64,000 bases of DNA from Selenomonas ruminantium AC2024 (GCF_000687995.1 NZ_JIAC01000001.1:1116001-1180000), one strand, 5' to 3'; shown: positions 1 through 8,603, numbered from the stretch's first letter. The notes: generated from the letters alone by a model not told the origin. Translations and numbers: made by a program.

Positions 1-867
1 ATATTAGCCGATTACGATAAAAACCGTCATATCGACAAGCTGGATGTATTCAATCAGCCGGATACCAAGGTCATCTATGAATTGATTGGGGAGCTCACGC
101 GAGTGGCCTATCCCGGTTATGTCAAAGACCCGCATTACCGCATCTATGATATCCGCAACAATTTGTCGATGGTGATTGAGGATATCGCCTTTCGCCTCAA
201 CAAGCAGATTGCCATTGCCCTGCGTTATGGCATGAAGCTCGACGAGGAGACACTGGACGCAACCCGGACGGAAGCACAGCGTATTACGCTGGCTTTTTTG
301 CGGCAGATTCCCAAGATTCGCGAATTTTTGGCTACGGATGTGGAGGCGCTCTTTGATGGTGACCCGGCAGCGGAAAGTGCTGATGAAATCATCTTTGCTT
401 ATCCCGGCCTCTATGCGGTGACGGTGTTCCGCTTTGCCCATGAGCTCTACAAACTCAACGTGCCAGTGATTCCCCGCATTATGACGGAGCTCGCGCACAG
501 CAAGACGGGCATTGACATCAATCCGGGCGCAACCATCGGCAAATACTTTATGATTGACCATGGCACGGGCATCGTTATCGGTGAGACCACGGAAATCGGT
601 GAGCATGTGAAAATCTATCAGGGCGTTACCTTGGGGGCCCTTTCGACCTCGGGCGGGCGGAAACTCTTCAACAAGAAGCGTCATCCGACCATTGAGGACA
701 ATGTGACCATTTACTCCGGGGCATCTATCTTAGGCGGCGATACGGTGATTGGCAAAGGCTCGGTCATCGGCGGCAATGTGTTCCTGACCCATTCGGTTCC
801 GCCGGAAACGAAAGTCAGCGTCAAGAATCAGGAATTGCGCTACAATATGGGAAGCTGTGATTTATAA
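1..867 (+). CDS. cysE: Serine O-acetyltransferase, 5'-partial
   Basis: Transfers acetyl from acetyl-CoA to L-serine, the first step of cysteine synthesis in the cytoplasm. The reading frame is open back to base 1, so the gene starts upstream of the window; 288 residues are visible. The C-terminal half is a left-handed beta-helix of hexapeptide repeats, including HGTGIVIGETTEIG near visible residue 187 with the catalytic histidine, and a typical SAT end (VIGGNVFLTHSVPPETKV). The alpha-helical N-terminal part is long, as in the EpsC/SatA group rather than the short CysE type. A TTG at base 82 is internal and should not be taken as the start. Family assignment is secure; the subtype is inferred from length. 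Confidence 0.93.
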   Translation: MLADYDKNRHIDKLDVFNQPDTKVIYELIGELTRVAYPGYVKDPHYRIYDIRNNLSMVIEDIAFRLNKQIAIALRYGMKLDEETLDATRTEAQRITLAFLRQIPKIREFLATDVEALFDGDPAAESADEIIFAYPGLYAVTVFRFAHELYKLNVPVIPRIMTELAHSKTGIDINPGATIGKYFMIDHGTGIVIGETTEIGEHVKIYQGVTLGALSTSGGRKLFNKKRHPTIEDNVTIYSGASILGGDTVIGKGSVIGGNVFLTHSVPPETKVSVKNQELRYNMGSCDL

Positions 868-907
868 CGTGTTTTTCCTTCATTCCTATATTTCTGTCAA
901 TTCACAC

Positions 908-935
908 TTGCGCTTTGAACTGTGCGTGTTATAAT
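908..935 (+). promoter_or_regulatory. Sigma-A type promoter upstream of dhaL
   Basis: TTGCGC at 908-913 and TATAAT at 930-935 are separated by 16 bases. A hairpin terminator lies directly downstream, so this promoter reads through a leader before dhaL. Confidence 0.6.
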
Positions 936-959
936 GGATAGGTATGTTTTTCCCCATAG

Positions 960-990
960 ACTCATTGTTTCCCCATCAATGAGTTTTTTC
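960..990 (+). terminator. Intrinsic terminator in the dhaL leader
   Basis: ACTCATTG (960-967) pairs with CAATGAGT (977-984), followed by a run of T. It can end cysE transcripts, but it also lies after the promoter at 908-935, so it could act as an attenuator for dhaL. Confidence 0.7.
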
Positions 991-1025
991 GTTTTTTACT
1001 TTACTGCAAAGCAAGGAGTTTTGAA

Positions 1026-1649
1026 ATGTCGAGAATTAAAGACGCTTTTGATGCCGTAGCTGCGGCCATCATTGCCCAGAAGGATTATCTGTCGGATATT
1101 GATGCCAAGGCCGGTGACGGTGACCATGGCTTCAATATGGCCCGCGGTTTTCGGGCTGCTCAGGAAAAAGTGGACGAGATGGACGATACCAGCCTGCCAG
1201 GCCCGGTGCTGATTAAAATCGGCAAGGCGCTGATTCAGAACGTGGGCGGTGCTGCAGGCCCGCTTTACGGTGCAGCTTTCGTCAAGGCTGGTGAGGCATG
1301 TGATGAAGAAACCCGCATGAACATCAAGAGTTTTGAAAAACTTTTGGCAGCTGCCATTGAAGCGATTCAGTCCCGTGGCCGTGCCGAACAGGGCGACAAG
1401 ACCATCTTGGATGCTCTGATTCCCATTCATGACTGCTTCCTGCCGGAAAATGTGGAAGACAAGAATCTCTTTGAGGTTCTGCAGGAAGCCTCCAAAGCCG
1501 CTGGTGACGGCGTAAATTACACCAAGGAAATCCCCGCGAAAAAAGGCCGCGCCAGCCTCGTAGGCGAGCGCAGCATCGGCGTGGAAGACCCCGGTGCTGT
1601 CAGCACGATGCTGATGTACCGTGCCTTGTATCAGTTCTTGAAACGCTAA
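1026..1649 (+). CDS. dhaL: DhaL-type dihydroxyacetone kinase subunit
   Basis: This is the ADP/ATP-binding DAK2 (DhaL) subunit of a dihydroxyacetone kinase. In the PTS-linked enzyme, DhaL carries ADP that DhaM rephosphorylates, and DhaK holds the substrate. The 207 residues match the family length. The magnesium-binding motif AKAGDGDHGFNM lies near residues 28-39, the segment GGAAGPLYG near residue 76, and RASLVGERSIGVEDPGA near the C-terminus. The start ATG is preceded by AAGGAG. No dhaK or dhaM is in the window, so the partner must be elsewhere or the protein has another role. The upstream leader contains a terminator hairpin. Confidence 0.9.
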   Translation: MSRIKDAFDAVAAAIIAQKDYLSDIDAKAGDGDHGFNMARGFRAAQEKVDEMDDTSLPGPVLIKIGKALIQNVGGAAGPLYGAAFVKAGEACDEETRMNIKSFEKLLAAAIEAIQSRGRAEQGDKTILDALIPIHDCFLPENVEDKNLFEVLQEASKAAGDGVNYTKEIPAKKGRASLVGERSIGVEDPGAVSTMLMYRALYQFLKR

Positions 1650-1684
1650 GCGTTTTTATTGTAAGTTTTTAGGAGGAAATTTCA

Positions 1685-3139
1685 TTGAGTCAGAAGGTTC
1701 GTACCCGTTTTGCTCCGAGCCCTACGGGTTATATGCATATTGGTAATCTGCGCACGGCGCTTTACGGTTATCTCTACGCCAAAGCACAGAAGGGTGATTT
1801 TATCCTGCGTATTGAGGATACCGACCGTACGCGTTATGTGGCCGATGCGGTGGATTTCATCAACCGCACGCTCGAAATGGCGCATATTGTGCCGGATGAA
1901 GGCCCCGATATCGGCGGTGACTGCGGCCCCTATGTGCAGAGTGAGCGCATGGACATCTACAAGAAGTACGCCGAAGAACTGGTAAAGACCGGTCATGCTT
2001 ATTACTGTTTCTGCGACCCGGACGAAGACCATTCTGCCGGTGAGTTTGGCGGCTATGACCGCACCTGCCGCGATTTGAATGCTGCAGTAATCGAAGAACA
2101 TCTGAAAAATGGCGACCCGTATGTCATCCGTCAGAAGATGCCGCTCGATGGTTCGACCACGTTCTTTGATGTGCTCCATGGCAATATCACCATTCCGAAC
2201 TCCGAATTGGAAGACCAGGTGCTCTTAAAGCGTGATGGCATGCCGACTTATAACTTTGCCAACGTAATCGATGACCATCTGATGGGTATCAGCCATATCA
2301 TGCGCGGTGCTGAGTTCATCACGTCCACGCCGAAGTACATCCTGCTCTATGAAGCATATGGCTGGGAAGTGCCGACCTTCATTCATCTGGCACCGGTTAT
2401 GGGTAAGAATGAAGACGGTTCTGTATCCAAGCTGTCCAAGCGTCATGGAGCAACGAGTTTTGACGATTTGGTGAAGCTGGGCTATCTGCCGGAAGCCATC
2501 ACGAACTATGTGGCACTTCTGGGCTGGAACCCCAAGACCACCAATCAGGAAATCTTCTCCATGGAAGAACTCATTGCGCACTTTGAGCTGGATGGTCTGT
2601 CCAAGTCCCCGGCTGTGTTCGACTATGACAAGCTGGGATGGATTAACGGCGAATACTTCAAGGCCATGAGCGACGAAGAATTTGCTAAGCGCGCCCATGA
2701 CTTTGTGGAGGACCTGCCGGATTATCTCGAAAAGAACTGGCAGATGGTGGCCGCACTCCTGAAGACCCGCGTACAGCGCTTCAGCGATGTCAAAGACGAA
2801 ATTGACTTCCTCGTGGAGATGCCGGCGTTTGATGCTGACCTCTACAACAACAAGCGCAACAAGGTCAATCCGGAAAAGGCCGCTGAACTCATGCCGAAAC
2901 TCGTGGAACTCTTGGAAGGTGTAAGCGAAGCAGACTGGCACAATGACAGCCTTTACGCTAAGCTCGAAGAATACATCGCAGCTCAGGAACTCAAGAAGGG
3001 CCTCGTGATGTGGGTGCTGCGTATCGGCGTTGCCGGCAAGTCTGTAACGCCGGGCGGCGCTACGGAAATCCTGTCCGTATTGGGCAAGGAAAATTCTCTG
3101 GCCCGTCTGCAAAAAAGCCTTGCCAACCTTACGGCGTAG
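1685..3139 (+). CDS. gltX: Glutamyl-tRNA synthetase
   Basis: Charges tRNA-Glu with glutamate in the cytoplasm. The 484-residue class I synthetase has the HIGH-type motif GYMHIGNLRTA near residues 15-25 and the KMSKS-type motif SKLSKRHGA near residue 250, followed by the anticodon-binding helical region. The start is TTG, 6 bases after AGGAGG-like AGGAGGAAAT. Two tRNA-Glu genes follow directly, with their own promoter inside the end of this gene, so enzyme and substrate RNAs are physically linked. Since a GlnRS is also encoded in the window, this GltX may be discriminating rather than non-discriminating; that is inference. Confidence 0.97.
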   Translation: MSQKVRTRFAPSPTGYMHIGNLRTALYGYLYAKAQKGDFILRIEDTDRTRYVADAVDFINRTLEMAHIVPDEGPDIGGDCGPYVQSERMDIYKKYAEELVKTGHAYYCFCDPDEDHSAGEFGGYDRTCRDLNAAVIEEHLKNGDPYVIRQKMPLDGSTTFFDVLHGNITIPNSELEDQVLLKRDGMPTYNFANVIDDHLMGISHIMRGAEFITSTPKYILLYEAYGWEVPTFIHLAPVMGKNEDGSVSKLSKRHGATSFDDLVKLGYLPEAITNYVALLGWNPKTTNQEIFSMEELIAHFELDGLSKSPAVFDYDKLGWINGEYFKAMSDEEFAKRAHDFVEDLPDYLEKNWQMVAALLKTRVQRFSDVKDEIDFLVEMPAFDADLYNNKRNKVNPEKAAELMPKLVELLEGVSEADWHNDSLYAKLEEYIAAQELKKGLVMWVLRIGVAGKSVTPGGATEILSVLGKENSLARLQKSLANLTA

Positions 3140-3148
3140 TGCTATAAT
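3120..3148 (+). promoter_or_regulatory. Promoter of the tRNA-Glu pair
   Basis: TTGCCA at 3120-3125 and TATAAT at 3143-3148 with a 17-base spacer. It overlaps the last codons of gltX and lies 31 bases before the first tRNA-Glu. Confidence 0.65.
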
Positions 3149-3179
3149 AGTTTGAGTCAGCAACAGTAGAGTTGCTTTT

Positions 3180-3254
3180 GGCGCCTTCGTCAAGCGGTTA
3201 AGACACTGGCCTCTCACGCCAGGTTCACGGGTTCGAATCCCGTAGGCGTCACCA
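3180..3254 (+). tRNA. tRNA-Glu (anticodon CTC)
   Basis: Acceptor GGCGCCT pairs with AGGCGTC, and CCA is encoded. The anticodon stem CTGGC/GCCAG encloses the loop CTCTCAC, giving CTC. The TPsiC arm contains GGTTCGAATCC. Length is 75 bases. Confidence 0.95.
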
Positions 3255-3257
3255 ATC

Positions 3258-3332
3258 GGCACCTTCGTCAAGCGGTTAAGACACCGGCCTCTCACGCCGG
3301 GTTCACGGGTTCGAATCCCGTAGGTGTCACCA
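3258..3332 (+). tRNA. tRNA-Glu (anticodon CTC), second copy
   Basis: Near-identical to the preceding tRNA, 3 bases downstream. The acceptor pair GGCACCT/AGGTGTC and anticodon stem CCGGC/GCCGG differ from the first copy by paired changes, so both copies look functional. CCA is encoded. Confidence 0.95.
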
Positions 3333-3343
3333 TATGAAAATAC

Positions 3344-3373
3344 AGGAGCTATGAATTTTCATAGCTCCTTTTT
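3344..3373 (+). terminator. Terminator after the tRNA-Glu pair
   Basis: AGGAGCTATGAA pairs with TTCATAGCTCCT across a very short loop, followed by TTTT. Confidence 0.85.
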
Positions 3374-3377
3374 AGTC

Positions 3378-3988
3378 TAAATTGCAGTTTGTTGGGGCGT
3401 TCGTGGTAAAGGTATCTTGTTCATACGTAGTTTGAGGCCAGACGGGGGAGTAATTTTTCTGTTTTCCGCTAAACGACCCCTTCGTAAAGTACAGCTGTCC
3501 AGTTATTCGCGCCGGGCAGGCCAACGGCGCTGCTTTCAGTGTATTTGCTTAGCCGGGGACTACATGGGGTCGGCCTTCACTTCGTTCAGGCAGTCGCTCC
3601 CTACAGAAAAATCACTCCCCCGTCCGACCCAAGCTACGGCCAATACTATTGCCACGAACTCGTTGCTCCCGTTACAAGAACATCGATGTGCTTGCTGCTT
3701 GTTTCCACGAAAATTACGTTTTATAGGGACGTCGCTTAGGGCGGAGGTGGTGATGCTTTTCGCCGTGGAACGACTGTCCGAACGCAGTGAGGACTGGCCC
3801 ACAAACGGTAGTTACTAAAAATCGAGCTGAACATACGCGCCGCCGGTCTTGCCCGGCGCAGGTAACTAAAAAGTCCATACATTTGCTTGTGGGTCATTTA
3901 GTGCAACGGCGAAAAGTATTACCACCTCTGCCCAAACTAAGCTGTAACAAAAATATTTCAGCACGCACTAACATACTGCAGCTTATAT
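3378..3988. repeat. Foldback repeat A, copy A1 (about 610 bp, non-coding)
   Basis: Fills the gap between the tRNA terminator and the AEC transporter. It is clearly homologous over its whole length to 49860-50468 at similar length. Ends are imperfect inverted repeats (TAAATTGCAGTTT against the complement of ATACTGCAGCTTA). Inside, CGGGGGAGTAATTTTTCTGT (3443-3462) pairs with 3603-3622. GGCGGAGGTGGTGATGCTTTT near 3742 pairs with a copy near 3920. Two GCGCCG-type hairpins are also present. Open frames inside are on both strands and not consistently kept in A2, so I do not call genes here. Confidence 0.8.
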
Positions 3989-4018
3989 GTGTGGATGTTC
4001 CTTTTCAATAGTAGCTGC

Positions 4019-4972
4019 TTAGTGCAAACAGAGGAACAGCAGTGGGAAGATTAGCAGGAGGTAAGCGGCTGTGGTGATGACGAAGGAAGAAACGGTTATA
4101 TCGTAATTGAGTTTGTAGATTTTGGCGGCTAGCACTGCGTTGATGGCGGTGGGGCAGAAGGTTAGAATGATGAGGGTTCCCCGCAGGATGGGGTCGCTTA
4201 CTACAAGATAGGTCAAGATGATAAAGAGGGCCGGGGTGATGACGAAGCGCAGCAATGTCAGGGTGCGTACTGTTCGGGCATATTCCCGCACCTTGCCGAA
4301 ATCGATTAAGAACCCCACTGGCAGCATGGCAATCCAAGCGCCGATGTGGACGAGGCTTTGGAAGATGGTGCCCAGTTCCTGGGGGCGTTCCACGCCGTTG
4401 GCATTGAGCAGCAGGCCGGTGGCCATGCCCAAAAGGCTTAACTGGTTGATGGAAAAGAACATTTCCCGGAAACTGTGGCCGGGGCTGGACTTGCGGACTG
4501 AGGAAGTATGCTTCAGATAATAGTACTGAGCCATGGGAAACACCACGACGCAGAGCAGAAAATTCTGGGTGGTGCCAATGAGCTGGGAATAGGCGTATCC
4601 CTGCTCGTTGTAAAGGATAAAGGCGCAGACCCCGCCCAGGGTGCCAAGATTGGCAAGCATGGCGCTGGCAATAAAGGCGCCTCTGTCCAACAGATTTTCA
4701 ATGCGCCGGGCAAAGAGGGCATAACCGATAGCTCCGGGCAGCAGTACCAGCATCATGCCAAACAGGGGCACGAGCAGCAGGTTCCAGGACAGGGGGAGTA
4801 CCCAGAAACTCAGCAAGGAGAGTGTGGTGTACACGCAGATAACGTTGAAGCGGATGACTTTGTTGATGGTATTATCGGAAATCCAATGGCGGTGGTGCAT
4901 AAAATACCCCATCACCAAGGGCATGATTAAATCCGTTACCACATAGAGAATTCGCAGGGAAGCGCCGTCCAA
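4019..4972 (-). CDS. AEC-family (auxin efflux carrier-like) permease
   Basis: Predicted inner-membrane transporter of 317 residues with about ten hydrophobic segments, of the Mem_trans/AEC family, some members of which carry malate or other organic acids. Visible family features are the N-terminal VTDLIMPLVMGY and repeated conserved N and P residues inside helices (for example LANLGTLGG, LTFCPTAINAVLA). The start is TTG, 7 bases after AAGGAG. The substrate cannot be told from sequence. It stands alone, read away from the methyltransferase-like gene on the other side of a 130-base divergent region. Confidence 0.8.
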   Translation of the reverse strand: MDGASLRILYVVTDLIMPLVMGYFMHHRHWISDNTINKVIRFNVICVYTTLSLLSFWVLPLSWNLLLVPLFGMMLVLLPGAIGYALFARRIENLLDRGAFIASAMLANLGTLGGVCAFILYNEQGYAYSQLIGTTQNFLLCVVVFPMAQYYYLKHTSSVRKSSPGHSFREMFFSINQLSLLGMATGLLLNANGVERPQELGTIFQSLVHIGAWIAMLPVGFLIDFGKVREYARTVRTLTLLRFVITPALFIILTYLVVSDPILRGTLIILTFCPTAINAVLAAKIYKLNYDITVSSFVITTAAYLLLIFPLLFLCLH

Positions 4973-5101
4973 AAAATCACTCCTTAAATTTATAGCTCAA
5001 AATTATAAAGTTATCCTATCACCTTTTGTGCGGACTGTAAATGGCATGGGGGCAGGAAAATATGTTATAATGATAGAATGTAAATTGGGGAGGTGGATGA
5101 T

Positions 5102-6046
5102 GTGCCGGAAAAAATCAAGCCGGAATTGTTGCAATTCTTACAACCGGGCGAATTATCCTTAAAGATTCTGGTGGTGGAAAGCCTCTGTTATCTGCCGGAT
5201 TTACGCCGGATGTTTCCCTGTGCCCAGCTCTATGCGGTGACCGCCGATAGGGATGCCATGCTGGATTATCAGGGACTTTCTGTGGAATTTACGGAGCTTA
5301 ATTATCTGGACGCACCCCTGCCTTACCCTAAGGAATTTTTTGATTACATCATTTCGGATTTGACTTTGGAACAGGCCGGACATCCCCAGGACATTGCGGC
5401 GGGATTTTCCCGCTTTCTCAAGGAGACGGGCAGTTTCCTCACCAGTTTCCGCAATATTCGCCATTGGTCGCAGCTTACGGATTTGCTCGCAGGCCACTAC
5501 TACAATGTGGTGGCCCGACTCTTTGCCCGGCAGGAATTTGAGCGCTTGCTCTACGCTTCCTATTATAAGATGGTCTTTATGGAACCGCAGAAGCGTCCCG
5601 CGGATGAAAAGACGCTGCAGAAACTTTTGGCAGCGGGCTTTGACAATGAAGGGGACGATATCAATACGGAATTCTATCTGGTGCGGGCAGACAGGTCCAT
5701 GCCGGAAATGGCGCTCTTGAAGTCCATGTACAGTAAAGCGGAACGGCGGCAGCTGTCAATATATTTGCATCGTATCGAATACGGTGTGGAGCCGGAGCAA
5801 AACTGCCGGGAGTTTTGGCAGTTCTATCGTAAGACGGGTTTGTTTGCCGATTATACGGCGGCGTTTATCAAGCAGGCGGTATTCCATCCAAAAAAATTTT
5901 ATCGTGAGCTGTTGGCTAATTCGCCCGCGGAGCGGGATGAAATTGGTCAGATGCTTCAAGGGGCATTGAATAATGCGACCACCGAGGAAGAAGCTGCTTA
6001 TTTGCAGGAACTTTGGCAGGAATGGCAGGGGATGCAGAATGAATAA
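5102..6046 (+). CDS. SAM-methyltransferase-like protein of a glycosylation cluster
   Basis: A 314-residue cytoplasmic protein. The N-terminal half looks like a class I methyltransferase fold (a strand LKILVVESL, acidic loop AVTADRD, and PKEFFDYIISDLTLEQAGHP, resembling the post-motif region of Methyltransf_11). The glycine-rich SAM motif is poor, with GxG replaced by VES, so activity is uncertain. The C-terminal half is helical without a recognised domain. I place the start at GTG 5102 because GGGGAGG at 5087-5093 sits 8 bases away; an earlier GTG at 5093 overlaps that ribosome site. The stop overlaps the next gene (ATGAATAA), so the genes are co-translated. Confidence 0.65.
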   Translation: MPEKIKPELLQFLQPGELSLKILVVESLCYLPDLRRMFPCAQLYAVTADRDAMLDYQGLSVEFTELNYLDAPLPYPKEFFDYIISDLTLEQAGHPQDIAAGFSRFLKETGSFLTSFRNIRHWSQLTDLLAGHYYNVVARLFARQEFERLLYASYYKMVFMEPQKRPADEKTLQKLLAAGFDNEGDDINTEFYLVRADRSMPEMALLKSMYSKAERRQLSIYLHRIEYGVEPEQNCREFWQFYRKTGLFADYTAAFIKQAVFHPKKFYRELLANSPAERDEIGQMLQGALNNATTEEEAAYLQELWQEWQGMQNE

Positions 6047-6731
6047 TCAAGTGGATGAACAAAAGATTGCCTTTATCACCTGTGTCAATAGTGAGGACTG
6101 GTACAGCGAGTGCCGTCTCTATTTGGAGAGTCTGCATATACCTGAGGACATGACGGCAGAGTTTATCCCGGTCCGGGGGGCCGCTTCCATGTGTGCAGGG
6201 TATAATGCGGGGATGGCCCGCACGGATGCCAAATACAAGGTCTATCTTCATCAGGATACGCTGGTGGTCAATAAAAATCTCGTGGCGGATTTACTGCATA
6301 TTTTTGCGGATAAAACGGTTGGGGCTGTGGGTGTCATCGGCTGCCGCAGTTTGCCACTTAGCGGGGTATGGTGGGATGGCCTGCGCACCTATGGCCGGGT
6401 GCTCCATGCCTGTGAACCGGAAAGTGTTGTGGATTCCCACTGCCGGGAGCCGGAAGGGGAGTATCAGGAAGTGGAAGCCGTGGACGGCCTCTTTATTGCG
6501 ACCCAGTATGATGTAAAATGGCGGGAGGATATCTTCACCGGCTGGCATCTTTACGATACATCTCTGTGCAAGGAGATGCAGCGGGCGGGTTACAAAGTGG
6601 TGGTGCCCAATCAGGAGGCGGACTTCTGGTGCATCCACTGCCCCAAGGAGAAGCCTTTGGCCTATGAGTACAAAGGTTATCAAAAAGCATTTATCCGGGA
6701 GTACGGCAAAGAACTCAACCCCGAGGTGTGA
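6039..6731 (+). CDS. Glycosyltransferase, GT2-like (StrF-type domain)
   Basis: A 230-residue protein resembling the Glyco_tranf_2_5/StrF family. The nucleotide-sugar region IAFITCVNSEDWYSECRLYL is at residues 10-29, RGAASMCAGYNAGMARTDAKY follows, and YLHQDTLVVN near residue 72 takes the position of the DxD metal site (HQD). Later, GLFIATQYDVKWRE and TGWHLYDTSLC match the acceptor side. It overlaps the upstream gene by eight bases and precedes a SPINDLY-type transferase, so the three probably build a glycan on a surface protein such as flagellin. The acceptor is inferred, not shown. Confidence 0.8.
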   Translation: MNNQVDEQKIAFITCVNSEDWYSECRLYLESLHIPEDMTAEFIPVRGAASMCAGYNAGMARTDAKYKVYLHQDTLVVNKNLVADLLHIFADKTVGAVGVIGCRSLPLSGVWWDGLRTYGRVLHACEPESVVDSHCREPEGEYQEVEAVDGLFIATQYDVKWREDIFTGWHLYDTSLCKEMQRAGYKVVVPNQEADFWCIHCPKEKPLAYEYKGYQKAFIREYGKELNPEV

Positions 6732-6848
6732 TAAATCATGTCTGCGCTCTTTTTAGGTCAAATAAAGGATAAGCGGGCAGTAACGTAGAATAAGTAGAAG
6801 CGACGGTTTTTAGGGATTTTCGATAAATTTTTGGGAGTTAGTCTGTTT

Positions 6849-8567
6849 ATGGAGCATGAAACGTTAAATTGGCTGAATCTGGCCGATAAGTTTGCGAGTG
6901 ATGGTGACCCGAAGGGCATGCGGGCCTGCGCACGGGAACTTTGGAATATTGATGCGGAGAGCATGGACGGGGCAGCGGTAATGGCTGAAGCGGCCCTTTA
7001 TACCGGCGACCACGAGGAAGCCCATGCGCTCTTGGATGAAATCCTGCGCAAGAAGCCCCAGCATCTGCGGGGGCGTTTGGTGGCAGCAGGTCTTGCTGCT
7101 GTGGAATTCCGTCTCGACGAGGAAATTCCGGAACTGAATAAACTGGTCAATGAACTGGAACGGAAACTCTGGGCGCTGACTCCTGATGAACCCTATTACA
7201 AAATCGTCATTTACCTGTTACAAAAAGCCAGAGCCTGGCTGGCGGATGCTTATTATTTGGCTGCTGAGCCGGATAAGGCGGCGGCCTTGATGCTGGCCCA
7301 TAGCAAAAATGGGGCTTCGGATGAGGAGAAGGCCTTATCTTACAGCAAGTTTCTCTTCATGCGCAATTATCGGGAACTGGGCGCATTGGAGGGTAAGGAA
7401 CTGGCAGAAAAATACGGCCCCATGTTGAATGTCACGCCCTATCTTCATGATAATGCGCAGAAACTTCCCGGCAAGAAACTCCGTATCGGTTATCTTTCGC
7501 CGGATTTCCGTCAGCATGCGGTGGCCAATTTCGTTGCGCCGCTGCTCAAGAATTTCGATGGCAGCCGGTTCAGTGTCTATGCTTATTCCACGGGGCAGAG
7601 GGATGAGGTAACGAAGCGGCTGATGGCTTCGCCGGTGACCTGGCGGGATTTGCGCGGACGCAGCCCCAGGACGGCGGCGCGGCTCATTGCCGAAGACCAG
7701 ATTGATATTCTGGTGGATTTATCCGGTCACAGCAACAACAACTGCCTGCCCATTATGGCCTTGCGCCCTGCACCGGTGCAGGTGGCAGGTATCGGCTATA
7801 TGAATACCACGGGGCTTTCTACCATTGATTACTTCCTGTCGGATGAAGTCTGTCTGCCTGCCGGTGAACAGGCAGCTCAGGGCTTTACGGAAAAAATCCT
7901 GCGTCTGCCGCATTCCCATCTTTGCTATGTGCCGGGTGCGGTGCGGGAAATTCCACCAGCGGGCACAGAAGCGCCCTGCCTTAAAAATGGTTTCGTGACT
8001 TTTGGCTCGTTTAATAATTTAGCGAAGGTCACGGATGAAACCTTACTCTTATGGCGGGGAATTCTGGATCAGGTGCATAGCTCCAAGCTGGTGCTGAAGG
8101 GCAAGATTTGCAGCATTGATTCTGGCCGGGCTATCCTGCGGGACAGACTGAAGCGGCTGAGCTTTGATTTGGCCCGGGTGGAGATGCGGCCTTACAGCCC
8201 TGATTATATGGAACAGTACCGGGATATTGATATTGCGCTGGATACTATGCCCTATAATGGGGGACTGACCACCTGCGAAGCTCTGTTCATGGGCGTGCCG
8301 GTCGTGAGCATCCGCGGGCGCCGCCATGGTTCCCGTTTTGGGGCTTCTATTCTGGTGAATGCCGGGGTTAAAGAGCTTGTGGTAGAAAATGACATCAATT
8401 ATGTGCGCCGAGCCGTGCAGCTGGGCAACAGTCCGGAACTTATCGGTGCATATCACTCGGGACTCAGGGCAAATCTCTTGAAATCTCCGCTGATGGATGT
8501 CAAAAATTATATGCGCGAGCTTGAAAGTGGATATTGTGCGATATGGCAAAATTTTTGCACAATATAA
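6849..8567 (+). CDS. SPINDLY-family O-GlcNAc transferase-like glycosyltransferase
   Basis: A 572-residue GT41-type protein. The first 190 residues form TPR-like helices (EEAHALLDEILRKKPQHLRG). The catalytic part begins at KLRIGYLSPDFRQHAVA, typical of bacterial SPY/OGT, and contains IDILVDLSGHSNNN, PVQVAGIGYMNTTGL, FNNLAKVTDETL and NGGLTTCEALFMGVPVVS. In related bacteria such proteins O-glycosylate flagellins or other secreted proteins in the cytoplasm. The start is set at ATG 6849, downstream of GGGAG; a TTG at 6831 is less likely. Last gene of the cluster; a gap of 117 bases separates it from the preceding glycosyltransferase. Confidence 0.88.
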   Translation: MEHETLNWLNLADKFASDGDPKGMRACARELWNIDAESMDGAAVMAEAALYTGDHEEAHALLDEILRKKPQHLRGRLVAAGLAAVEFRLDEEIPELNKLVNELERKLWALTPDEPYYKIVIYLLQKARAWLADAYYLAAEPDKAAALMLAHSKNGASDEEKALSYSKFLFMRNYRELGALEGKELAEKYGPMLNVTPYLHDNAQKLPGKKLRIGYLSPDFRQHAVANFVAPLLKNFDGSRFSVYAYSTGQRDEVTKRLMASPVTWRDLRGRSPRTAARLIAEDQIDILVDLSGHSNNNCLPIMALRPAPVQVAGIGYMNTTGLSTIDYFLSDEVCLPAGEQAAQGFTEKILRLPHSHLCYVPGAVREIPPAGTEAPCLKNGFVTFGSFNNLAKVTDETLLLWRGILDQVHSSKLVLKGKICSIDSGRAILRDRLKRLSFDLARVEMRPYSPDYMEQYRDIDIALDTMPYNGGLTTCEALFMGVPVVSIRGRRHGSRFGASILVNAGVKELVVENDINYVRRAVQLGNSPELIGAYHSGLRANLLKSPLMDVKNYMRELESGYCAIWQNFCTI

Positions 8568-8574
8568 AAAACAC

Positions 8575-8603
8575 TTGCATTTTTGAACTAAACAATATAT
8601 AAT
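8575..8603 (+). promoter_or_regulatory. Promoter of the zinc-ribbon gene
   Basis: TTGCAT (8575-8580) and TATAAT (8598-8603), 17-base spacer. It leaves an untranslated leader of about 100 bases. Confidence 0.7.

Noticed and set aside
3417-3818. 133-residue open frame inside repeat A1
   Set aside because: The equivalent frame in A2 is broken by a stop at 50087, and open frames occur on both strands of the inverted repeat.
3787-4011. 74-residue frame in A1 with a similar 73-residue frame at 50270-50491 in A2
   Set aside because: Similarity follows from the DNA repeat; the opposite strand shows equally conserved frames and there is no ribosome site.
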